Source of the DNA: Tetradesmus obliquus
Lineage: Eukaryota; Chlorophyta; Chlorophyceae; Sphaeropleales; Scenedesmaceae
Direction of reading: 5' to 3'
Assembly (NCBI GenBank): GCA_030272155.1
Contig: CP126198.1
Location: 806,001-870,000, forward strand
DNA: 64,000 nucleotides
Shown here: one piece after another, positions 43,690 to 55,631 of the stretch
How the letters are laid out: every line of letters begins with the position of its first letter
Position numbering within the stretch: position 1 is the stretch's first letter
Made by a program: the position numbers and the translations under genes
The notes under the pieces: model-generated
What the model was told of the DNA's origin: nothing
Seen by the model: the letters and a program-made list of their open reading frames with translations, nothing else
Database searches by the model: none

Positions 43690-46600
43690 ACCATTGCTGC
43701 TGCTGCTGCTGCTTTGCCACTTTTTCTTTGAATGTAGGGGTGGCATCCTGGCTGACGACATGGGCCTGGGCAAGACGCTGATGGTCATCGCCCTCATTGC
43801 CACCAACGCACCAGGGGCACAGGTGCGGCATGGTTATGCACCTGCCTGTATGCACAACTGCTTGATATGTAAAACACATTGTACATGATGCCAACCATTG
43901 TAAAAGGGTGGCAGTGGGCATGCAAGTCTCCAGGCAAGATTACAATGCAAACAATATGATAAACAACTGCAATAGGATGCGGTTTCCAAGTGTAGCCTTG
44001 CCGTGCTGCTGCTTGTTGTTTGGTTTGCAGCTGCCGCCGCTGGTGCAGGTGGCGGTTGAAGCTGCTGCTGCAGAGGCACCGGAGGAGCCTGAGAAAGGCA
44101 GGCCCAAAAAGCGACAGAAAAAGGTGACACATGTTACCTACATTGTAATGTTTCAATACAGGTGACGCGCAACATATCTCAAAAGCACAAAGCGCATTTG
44201 AGGATTTGGTGCTTGTATGCAGTGTTGATGCAACGTACCTCAGGTTCTGCTGTCTGCAGTGTGCCTGCTAGATCTGTCACCTTTGCACCATTCGGCTGAT
44301 GTGGGCTGACTATCAATCGCCTGCAAGCACTTGCGCATCGCTTTACACCAAGACGTGTCACCCAGCTGGCTGATTAGCAGCAGCAGCGTTTCATCTGCAG
44401 CTGCGACTCGCCTGAAGCCTCCCTCAAACCTACCCACATGCTAAACATACTCGTATGCCCCAACCCATACCTTCTGCTGCAGACACCTAACACCAGCAGT
44501 GCCAGCCAGCTGCAGGCAGCAGCCAAGCGCAAGTCAGATGCTGATGTGGCTGCAGCAGCAGCAGCTGCTGGTGCTGCTGGCTCCAGCCCTCCTGCAGCAG
44601 ATGGGCCCCGTGGCACGCTGATTGTGTGCCCGCTGAGTGTGCTGAGCAACTGGCAGATGCAGCTGGAAGAGCATACTGCTGGCAACCTGCAGGTAGATTG
44701 ATGAGTTGGAAACCTCCGCTAGCATTGCAGCGTGTATCTGATAAAACCTTAGTCTATAGCTAGGGCTGTCTCAATCAATAATGCACGTTACCCGCTGTCC
44801 TGGACTTGTGGGAGTAGCTCTCTGCGTTGAACTTAATCAAACTTGAGAACCTGCAGGTGCTTGTGTCAGGTTGAGAGAGTATCAAATATACTACCTTACT
44901 GCTTAACCAAGCTGATTTGAAAGCAGGCGCTGGCTGCGCTACAAGATGCATAACGGTGCAGCATGGAAGTCTTTGAGGTGCTGGTCAAGGCCTCACAAGA
45001 CTGCAGGGTGTTGCGGTCAACACACCCGGCCGTTTTGCAACATTTTGTTATGTTCAGATCCTTTGTTCTGTCATGCTGCAACCAGGTGGCGGTCTACCAC
45101 GGCCCGGAGCGCAACCGCAGCAGGGCCTGGCTGGCGCAGCAGGACGTTGTCATAACAACATATGCCACACTGGCGGGCGATGTGGGCCTGCGTGGCGGCG
45201 GCGGCTTGTTTGGCCAGCAGTGGCTGCGGGTGGTGCTGGATGAGGCACACACCATACGCAACGCAGACACGCAGCAAGCCAAGGTAAGTGAGGCTTTCTT
45301 TGGCTTTACTGCTTGGAGGTTTGGGGTTCTGAGTGAGCAAGCTGCTTGCACTCCAGGTGTGTGTCAGGGCCAGGTTGTGCCGTCTTTACACCAACTTATG
45401 CAACCATGGCAGTGGGAATGGCCCTGTTATAGCGGCAGTGGTGGTGGCGGCAGCCTGTTTGGTCAGCAGTGGCTGCGGGTGGTGCTGGTTGAGGCACACA
45501 CCATACGCAACGCAGACACACAGCAGGCCAAGGTAGGGCTTTCAATGGTGTCTTGGTTGAATGGGTTGTTGGTTGGGGTCCTGCCCGTGAGCTGCTTGCA
45601 CTTAAATTGCGTGTAAGGGCCTGATTGTGCATTCATGTTTATCATGCTGGCGGGCGATGTGGGCCTGAGGGGCGGCGGCGGGCTGCTTGGCCGGGCGTGG
45701 CTGCGGGTGGTGCTGAGGCGCACACCATACGCAACGCTGAGACGCAGCAAGCCAAGGTAGGGCTTTGGTCACCGTATTGCTTGGTATTTACTGCACCCAC
45801 CCCCGGAGCGGTTCAGGGTCGAATCTAGTGTGGTTGTAAGGACTTTTGCCACGCTGGCGGGCGATGTGGGCCTGAGGGGTGGCGGCGGCTTGTTTGGCCA
45901 GCAGTGGCTGCGGGTGGTGCTGCATGAGGCGCACACCATACGCAACGCTGAGACGCAGCAAGCCAAGGTAGGGCTTTGGTCACCGTATTGCTTGGTATTT
46001 ACTGCACCCACCCCCGGAGCGGTTCAGGGTCGAATCTAGTGTGGTTGTAAGGACTTTTGCCACGCTGGCGGGCGATGTGGGCCTGAGGGGTGGCGGCGGC
46101 TTGTTTGGCCAGCAGTGGCTGCGGGTGGTGCTGCATGAGGCGCACACCATACGCAACGCTGAGACGCAGCAAGCCAAGGTAGGGCTTTGGTCACCGTATT
46201 GCTTGGTATTTACTGCACCCACCCCCGGAGCGGTTCAGGGTCGAATCTAGGGTCGTTGTAAGGACTTTTGCCACGCTGGCGGGCGATGTGGGCCTGAGGG
46301 GTGGCGGCGGCTTGTTTGGCCAGCAGTGGCTGCGGGTGGTGCTGCATGAGGCGCACACCATACGCAACGCTGAGACGCAGCAGGCCAAGGTATGTGAGAC
46401 TTCATTGGGTGTTCTTTTTGTGTATTGGTTGGGGTTTGAGGCTCTGAGCGCAAGCTGCTTGCACTTCAAGTGTGTTTCAGGGACTGCTTGTGCAGTCATT
46501 ATGCCATGGCCAACTCATGCCACGCTGGTAGGCCATGTAGTCCTGTTACAGCAGCAGTGGTGGCAGCGGCTTGTTACGACAGGTGTGGCTGCGGGTGGTG

Positions 46601-49600
46601 CTGGATGAGGCGCACACCATACGCAACGCAGACACACAACAAGCCAAGGTAAGGCTGGTCTAGTACAACACGCTGCGCTGGTGTAGACTTTGCAAAAAGT
46701 GCATGTGTGAGTGATCTGTGAGGATTTCAGGCCACCGGCAGGCGGCACGGAGTCTTTAAAGAGGGCTGAACATGCAGGCTCTTTTCTCGCTAACCCTCCC
46801 ATCCATGGGTCTCAAGCATCTTTGTGTATCGCTGCACACACATTGCAGGAGTGCAGCGCGCTGAAGGCGCAGCGGCGCTGGGCGGTCACCGGCACGCCGC
46901 TGCAGAACCGCATCGGGGACGTGTTTGGGCTGCTGGCGTTTCTGGCGCTGCAGCCGCTGGATGACCCTACCTTTTTGCGCCAACCAAACCAGACTGCCGG
47001 CAACTCACTCGTTCTCTTCCGACTTTGCATTTTTTCGTTGTGTGGCTGTATGTGTCACTTCTCAACAGGCCTGCCGGGCGCTCAAGGCGCAGCGCCGCTG
47101 GGCAGTCACAGGCACTCCGCTGCAGAACCGCATCGGGGACATGTTCGGGCTGCTGGCCTTCCTTGGCTTGAAGCCGCTGGATGACAAGGCCTTCTGGCGG
47201 CGCTGTGTGGAGCGGCCACTGCGGCAGCGGGACAGCCGCACGCTGCTGACACTCAAGGTGGGAGGTTTTGCTTTTAGGGTTTTGCTGCAGGGTTTGAGGG
47301 TAGTACAGCAGCAGCAGTTGCCGCAGGCTTTCAGGGCTTTGGGGGTTTAGTGTGCTGTGTGAGGGGTTCAAGCCACTGACCTTCCTGAGGATTAAGCCGC
47401 TGGATGACAAGGCGTTCTGGAGGCGCTGCGTGGAGCGGCCGCTGCGTCAGCGCGACAGCAGGTCCCTGCTGACATTGAAGGTGGGAGGCTTTGCTTTGGG
47501 GTTTTGCTGTAGGGTTTGAGGGTGGCCCTGCTGCGGCAGTTGCCGCAGGCTTTCAAGGCTTTGGGGATGTCAAGGGTGGTGTTTGGGTGTTTTGGGCTGC
47601 TGCCGTTGCTGGGGTGGAAGCCGCTGGACTTCACAGGCGTTTTGGCGGCGCTGCGTGGAGCGGCTGCTGCGACAGAGGGACAGCCGGGCACTGCTGACAC
47701 TCAAGGTGTGGTGCGTGCCACACAGTAGTGCTTTCAGACAAGATGGGACAAAATGCAGGAATTTGCATGCCTGCATGGTTTTGGCTGGATGCTGACGCGT
47801 AGCCTTGCCACTTTTTCGCGATGGTGTACACAATTTCCCTTTGTTTCCTTCCTGGTGTCGCTGCCGCCCAAGACGGTCACGTCCTCAGCAACCCCCGCCC
47901 ACCACCCCTCCCCTTCACCCTTGATTTGGCTAATCTCATGTTGTCTCCTTGTGCATTCACTTCGATTGCAGGTGGGGATGATGGGCAGCCTGGCGCTGCG
48001 CCGCACAAAAGCTTCTTCGGGGCCTGACGGCCAGCCGCTGGTGGCTGCTGATATGCACCCAGATGGTCATGTTACGAGCACCCCTGCCCAGAATCCCTTC
48101 CCTCTACAACTACTTGGTATTTCATGACTGGTTTATCCATTTCACTTGCAGGTGCTCATGGGCAGTCTAGCGCTGCGCCGCACCAAGGACAGCCCAGGGC
48201 CTGATGGCCAGCCGCTGGTGGCGCTGCCGCCCATGGGGTCATGCCTCAGCAGCCCCTGCCCACCACCCCTTTCCCTCACCATTGCTTTGGCTATGTCACG
48301 TTCTTCCCTTGTGCATTCACTTCCATTGCAGGTGTTGATGGGCAGCCTGGCGCTGCGCCGCACAAAAGATTCTCCAGGCCCTGATGGGCAGCCGCTAGTG
48401 GCGCTGCCGCCCAAGACGGTGACGGTGGTGCGGCTAGAGCTGGGGGCGGAAGACGCGCTCAACTACGCGCGCCTTGAAAGTGAAACGAAAAGCCTGGTGA
48501 GCGTGCTGCATGCTTGAATCAGCTGTGCAGGGAAGAGTGGTCATCACATCTGTGGCGGCGTGCGTTTGTGTCGAACCCACCCTTGGGACGCGCAAATTTG
48601 CACACCGTGCGCCTGCTTTGTGACGATGACGGGTCGGTGACAGTGACGGTGACAGTCACGGTGGTGCGGCTGGAGCTGGGGGCAGCAGATGCTCTGAACT
48701 ATGTTCGCCATGAAAGCGAGACGGAAAGCCTGGTGAGAAGATTTGAAACATACATGCACTGCTTGCCACACAGACAGTGCATATGGCACGCGCCGCACTG
48801 CAGTGTGTTGATCTTTGGCTGCTGCTGTTGCTGCTGCTGCTGCCGCTGCTGTTGCTGCTGGCGCTGCATCAGGTGGCACACCACCTGTCCCGGGGCACGC
48901 TTGTTGCGAATTACACCAACGTGCTCACCATCATCATGCGCCTGCGCCAGGTGCGCGCCCGCAGCTGTTGACTTCTCCATTTGTTGCTGAAGAGCTGCAT
49001 GTTCTGCATGTTGTGCGCTTTTGTGCGGTGTCGTACGGCAGCCATGAAACAGACACATAAGCATGCATCTGCCGTCGTCACAGCTGGGTCACTTGGATAA
49101 CGAGCGGCTTCAACAAACCTATGTGGCTGTGGTGCAAACATGTGCTGTGTTATAACACATAATTATGCAGGGGTTGCAGGCCAAATCAGCTGTCGTCTGC
49201 TGCTGTGGTCACATCAGTTGCATATCTTGGTGCTGCAGCTGCTCCTCCAATCATCCTTTACGTGCGTGCTCACTATGTCACTTTGCAGGTGTGTGACAGC
49301 AGCCAGCTGTGCCCTCAGGCGCTAGAGGCACTGCGTGCAGCAACAGCAGCAGCCAAGGCAGGCGCAGCAGGCAAGGCTGCGCCACCCCCACCGGAACTGC
49401 TGGCCAAGCTGCTGGCTGCAGTGGCGGGTGAGGGCGGCTGTGAGGGTGCGAACTTTGTTGCTTGCTTGACCAACTTAAAAAGAGGCAGTGTTGTGCTGGC
49501 AGCTGCCGGCTGCAGTGGCAGGTGCGGCTGGAGTAGCATGCAGTGTAAAGATGGACAGTCTAGCATGAAAAATGCAAAGCTGCGCACCTTCAAGATTGCT

Positions 49601-52600
49601 TGCCCAGGAGACCTCCCGCCCAAGGTCCCCCGGCGCTCCAAGTGGGCTGTCCACGCAAGCACTGCTGTCCAGCATCATGGCATCATAGCATCATGCGAAG
49701 TTCTCACCTGTAGGCACAGAGAAGGTTACAGGGCAGGGTCGTTAGGGGTCCATGGGCGGGACCACCTGTGACCCCTGCCCCCGGCCTTCAAGTAGTCTTG
49801 GGTAGACTGCGGTGCAGGTCCCAGTCATGACACTCGCAGATCAGCCACAACAGCAGGAGAAACAACATATTCGTAAAAATTTAACACAAATAATGTGCAT
49901 GGGAGTCACTGCATGCAAGTAGCAGTGACCGGACCTAGATTGCAATCACAGTAGATGGTCACCATGTCCCTGCAAGGTACACAGACACTGGTGCTCCCCA
50001 TGACAGACACGTCATATGCACATTTGAACCATTGCGCACGTATATCCATGTCAGAAGACCGTGTAGGGTGCAGTGGCACCAGCACAGCAGTGGGAATCGC
50101 TGTTGACAACAATATGCATAGCAAGATGGTGTAGTACCTCGCCATGTGTTTCCAGGCGCTTCTCAGCGCAGTGCAGAGATGCCGAAAAATACGCAATACA
50201 GCGGTAGGAAATGACCACAAGCAACACCTTGCACAAAGACGTTGGCCGTGGGCTGCCTGCTGCTGCTGCTGCTGCTGCTGCTGCCATCTGCATAGTGTGT
50301 TGAGTTTCCAGGCTTGACATCTTCTGCACTTCATTGATTGTGCTGGTTAAACTGCTGTCTGCAGTGATAGGTAAGGCCGACTATGCTGCGTGTCTGATAG
50401 TGAACCTGGCTACCTTTGTACAGCAAATGCTATGTGATACCATGCATCTTGTAGTCTGTCATTGAAGGACTGGTCAGCAACTTGACAACTGCAGGCAACA
50501 AACGCAGCTGCTGCAGTTGTTACCGCCACTGCTGCGCTCACTGCTGCAACTGCTGCTGCCCCCGCTGCAGGTGATGACAGCGAGGAGTGTGCCATCTGCC
50601 TCAGCCCACTGGAGCTGCCATGCATCACATCATGCAGCCACGTGTACTGCAGGAGGTGCGGTGTATGGTTGCGTTTGGGCAGAGCACTGCAGCTAATGCC
50701 CTGCATGATGATGGTAACGCACGGGTGCTGTGCATGCACGTTCCCTGCCAGGCAACATGTGCTGCTTGCCGCCGCCTGTTATGCGTGATGACTCTTTCGC
50801 TTACTGACAGATGCTGGGATGATTGCTGCTTTGTATCACCAGGTGCATTGAGAGCGTCATCGTGCGCGACAAGCCGGCCTGCCCGCTGTGCCGCAAGCCC
50901 ATCTCAGCTGACAGCCTCATCGACCCACCGCCAGCAGCAGCAGCAGGAGAGGGCAAAGAGTCTGCTGCAGATGAGCAGGTAAAAACACGGCTACATGCTC
51001 TGCAAGCTTCCGTGCGGCAGCAGCAGCTGCTGATGGCAACGAGGCTGCAGCAGATGAGCAGGTACCGCAGCGGCTTCTTGCTCTGCGTGCGTGCATGCTG
51101 TCTCCATATGCAATGCAAGGTAGAAGCAGCAGATGAAGACAGGCTGCTGCAGATGAGCAGGTGATAAAGTGCAGCCATGAAGTCAACATCACCTGCCATG
51201 CCTTGATGCCTTTCACGCCGCATAACTCTGGACTTGCACTTCCTGTGCCTGCACAGGCACCTCATTCGTCCTCCCAGGGCACGGCAGCAGCAGCAGCAGC
51301 AGCAGTAGCAGCAGCGGGCAGCAGCAAGATCCAGGCGCTGCTGGCTAAGCCGCGGGAGGTGCAGCAGGAGGAGCAGCAGGTGGGGGCTGGCGGCTACAAA
51401 GCAGCAAACTGCCTTGCATTCTCGATATGAACGTGGCTGTGTGCAGCAGGAGGAGCAGCAGGTGGGGTTGGCGGCTGTCTGGGACACACAAACATCAAAT
51501 AATGTGACAGCAGGGTTCGTTGGCATGTATGCGGGAGGTGCAGCAGGAGGAGCAGCAGGTGCGTGGTAGCAGCACATCTATGGACAGCGTCAAGACTATT
51601 TTTTTATGTTTGTTGCGGTGCATGGTGCCTTGTGCCTTCGCTCACATATTAACAGCTGCGGCTGCTGCTGACGCTTATGCTTTTTGTCCTATCTATGCCC
51701 CAGCTCTTTTTATACAAACAGGCATAGCGGTGTGGATCAACCTGCTCCTTACGCAGTCACTGCTGCACGATCTTGCCTTTATCCAAACAAAGCGAACGCT
51801 ATTGCTGCTTGACAGTGAGAGAACCAACACTTAAAGTATCTTGCGTGCCCCTGGTGCAGGCTGCTGCAGCTGCAGCAGTGTCTGCCGCAGCCGCCCCTGC
51901 TGCCATCAAGTCAGTCGTGTTCAGCCAGTTCACAGGTGCGCAGCAGGTAGTTGTTTTCACTGTGCAGAATTCAGAGTCCGCACTTCACAGTTGTGTTCAG
52001 CCGTTGCACAGGTGCACGCTCATCTTACCCTCCAAAAAGTACAACACGGATGGCGTCTCTATGCTTCCCTCAATCATCATGCTGCTTGGCTTGCGTCCAG
52101 CGTCCTCAAACAACATGTCACAGCACTCGATGCCCAAAGTGCTACCCAGCTGTGTCACCTTCCTGATATGGATTCTGTCTGCTGCTGCTGCTGCTGCTGC
52201 TGTGCCAGGCATGCTGGACCTGATTGCTGGCGCCCTTGCGGCTGAGAACATCCCTTTTGTGCGCGTTGACGGCAAGAGCAGCGCCAAGGCGCGCAAGGAA
52301 GCCATTCAGGCCTTCGCAGGTATGCCATAAGTGTAAGCACAACTCATGTAGGTGTGCAGTTGCCTTTGGCCCTTTGATGGCAACAGCAGCGCCAAAGCGC
52401 GCAAGGAAGCCATTCAGGCCTTTGCAGGTATGACATACGTTGTGAGCACCAATCATTCAGGTGCACAGTTGCCTTTGGCTGTCTGTGCGCGTTGATGGCA
52501 AGAGCAGCGCCAAGGCGCGCAAGGAAGCCATTCAGGCCTGCGCAGGTATGCCATAAGTGTAAGCACATTCCATTTTCGTGCATAGTTGCCTTTGGCCTTT

Positions 52601-54247
52601 TGATGGCAAGAGCAGCGCCAACGCGCGCAAGGAAGCCATTCAGGCATCTGCAGGTATGACATGAGTTGTTAGCACAATCCATATGAGGCGCAGAGTTGCC
52701 TTTGGCTGTCTGTGCGTGTTGATGGCGAGAGCAGCGCCAAGGCGCGCAAGGAAGCTATTCCAGCCTTCGCAGGAGGGTCAGATCAGCAGGATCAGCGGGC
52801 ACAGGTAGTGCTATGCGCCGGCCACCATCAAAGCGCACCGACATGCCGATAAGTTACCACTGCGATCTGGGTCAAACCAGCTGCACACTGAAACTTCGGT
52901 CTACCGCTGCTTGCTGCTTGCTGCTGCCCCGGCTGCTTTTTGCCGCTGCTGCTGCTGCCGCAGGAGGTGGGCAGGCTGTCCCCGGGTGTTCCTGGCCAGC
53001 TGCAAAGCTGCCAGGCAGGGCACCAACCTGACTGCTGCTTGCTGCTGCTGCTGCTGCCGCTGCTGCCCCTGCAGGCAATGCTGAGGGCTGCCCGCGTGTG
53101 TATCTGGCCAGCTTGAAAGCAGCGGGCCAGGGCATCAACCTAACTGCTGCTTGCTGCTGTCACTTGCTGTCACTTGCTGCGGCTTGCTGCTGCTGCTGCT
53201 GCTGCAGGCAGCGGTGAGGGGTCTCCACGCGTGTTTCTGGCCAGCCTGAAAGCAGCTGGCCAGGGCACCAACCTGACTGCAGGCAGCCATGTGCACATGA
53301 TGGACCCCTGGTGGAACCCTGCGGTTGAAGACCAGGCCATGGTGAGAATGCAGTGTGAGGTTTGGGTTGCCGCTGTGCACAGCATATCTTGGTGCAGCGG
53401 GTGTTGTGCTTCACATGATGGACCTATGGAAGAACCCTGCGGTTGAAGACCAGGCCATGGTGAGGGTTAAGAATTTACGTTTCAGATCAAGCATTGACAT
53501 AGGCAGGGATCATCTTGTAGGGGATGAGGAGGTGCACATGATAACCCCTGGTGGAACCCTGCGCCTTAAGAGCACGCCATGGTGAGGGCTTCTTGTGTTG
53601 CTTTTGTGTTAGGCAGGGTTGATGTGCGTGGCTAGGGTGGAGGCAGCCCTATGCACATGATGGACCCTTGGTAGAACCCCGCGGTTGAAGGTGAGGCCAT
53701 GGTGAGGGTGGGTTGAATGTTGGACCCGCACCCAGTGGTGACGTTATTTCTGGGTGTGTGTGTGTGTGTGGCGAGGCCGCGAGGCGCGGCGCTGTGAGGC
53801 ACATGACGGACCCCTGGCGGCACCTCGCAGTGCAAGACCAGGCCATGGTGAGGGCGGATGCATTGATTTCAGCCCGTTGCCGGAATCATTGAAAGCATTG
53901 AAGACAATCATTTCAGGATGACGTTGCCTGGCGCATGATGGGCCCATCCCCTTTTACAAGCCTGTTGTGAACGACCAGGCCATGGCGAAGGATTTCTGCC
54001 GGCACCCATAATGTGATCATTGCATACTGGTCATTGCTTGCGCCGTAGAGTGCTATGTTGAGGGTACGCCTGTTTCTGCGGGCGATCAGGCTGGTGCAGC
54101 CTGATCAGGTGCAGCCTGATCAGGTGCAGCCTGATCAGGTGCAGCCTGATCAGGTGCAGCCTGATCAGGTGCAGCCTGATCAGGTGCCGCCAGCCTCTGT
54201 GCTTGTCTATGATTGATGCCTTTACAGGGTGTTCACTTCCATTGCCA

Positions 54248-54311
<64 letters not shown>

Positions 54312-55578
54312 CCGTGTGCACCGGCTGGGCCAGACACGTGCCGTGCAGGTGTGGCGCTACGTGGCGCTGGGCACCATCGAGGAGCGCATGCTGGAGCTGC
54401 AGGTATGATGGACTGTACGGGTTGAGCTGGAACAATAGGTTTGTTGGTTTTCTGGTGTACTAAGGTTTTGTACTTCTTCAGTATGTAGGCTTACATCAGT
54501 GGTTCAGCTTAGTGTTTTGGCGTTCACGTGTTTGGGGCTGTACGGGTTGAGCTGGAACAGGGGCTACGTGGCGCTGGGCACCATCGAGGAGCGCATGCTG
54601 GAGCTGCAGGTGTGATGGGGTTGTGGCTTGCTTGTGTGCTGGGGTGTAGGGGTTTGGCAGTCACGGGTGTGGCGCTACGTGGCGCTGGGCACCATCGCGG
54701 AGCGCATGCTGGAGCTGCAGGTGCGGGGTTTGAAAGGTGGAGGTTTTGGGTTTGCCAGTGCACTGGTGTAGATGCGTTGGCAGCACACTGGGGTTCAGTG
54801 GTAATGCCTCCAGATGTGTGGGGCTACGTGGCGCTTGGCACCATCGAGGAGCGCATGCTGGAGCTGCAGGTGCACTGGTTTGCCAGTACACTCAGGTGCA
54901 TTGCCTGTCCTGAGTACTGGCGTTTCAACCTCTTGCCAGTGCACTGGGGTTACATATATGGGTTGCACGGGTGTGGCGCTACGTGGCACTCGGCACCATT
55001 GAGGAGCGCATGCTGGAGCTGCAGGTGTGAGGTTGAAGTGGAAGTGCTGGGTTTGCCAGTGCACTGTGTGAATGCTTTGGTGGCTATGCTCTCAAGTGTG
55101 TGGCGCGACGTGGCGCTGGGCACCATCGAGGAGCGCATGCTGGAGCTGCAGGTGTGATGGGGTTGTGGCTTGCCAGTGTGCTGGGGTGTAGGGGTTTGGC
55201 AGTCACGGGTGTGGCGCCAGGTGGCTCTGGGCACCATCGAAGAGCGCATGCTGGAGCTGCAGGTGTGGGTTGTACAGACAGAAGTTCTGGGATTGCTACA
55301 GCACTGGTGTCACCCGTGCGTTGGCAGCGCACTGGGGTGCAGTGGTAATGCCTCCAAAATTGTGTGGCGCTACGTGGGCACCATTGAAAAGCGCAGGCGT
55401 CACCATGCGTCACTGGGGGAGACTGCTGCTGTAGCGTATCAGCCAACCCAATGTATCAGGTACATAAATGTGGGAGGCTGCTTGTTCAACTCACTTGAGA
55501 ATGCCAGCAATGCAACAAATTGACTCAATCACCATGTTTGCCAAGTGCTCACAGCAGCGGCCGTCCCTCACTGTCGCG

Positions 55579-55631
<53 letters not shown>

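Noticed and set aside
45780-46250. tRNA-like T-arm sequence GGGTCGAATCTAG in the 211-base units
   Set aside because: It resembles a pol III B box, but I find no acceptor stem, anticodon arm or A box at the right spacing.
54031-54435. Minus-strand frame with a His-Leu-Ile-Arg-Leu repeat
   Set aside because: It is the antisense reading of the 15-base minisatellite and the CTG run.
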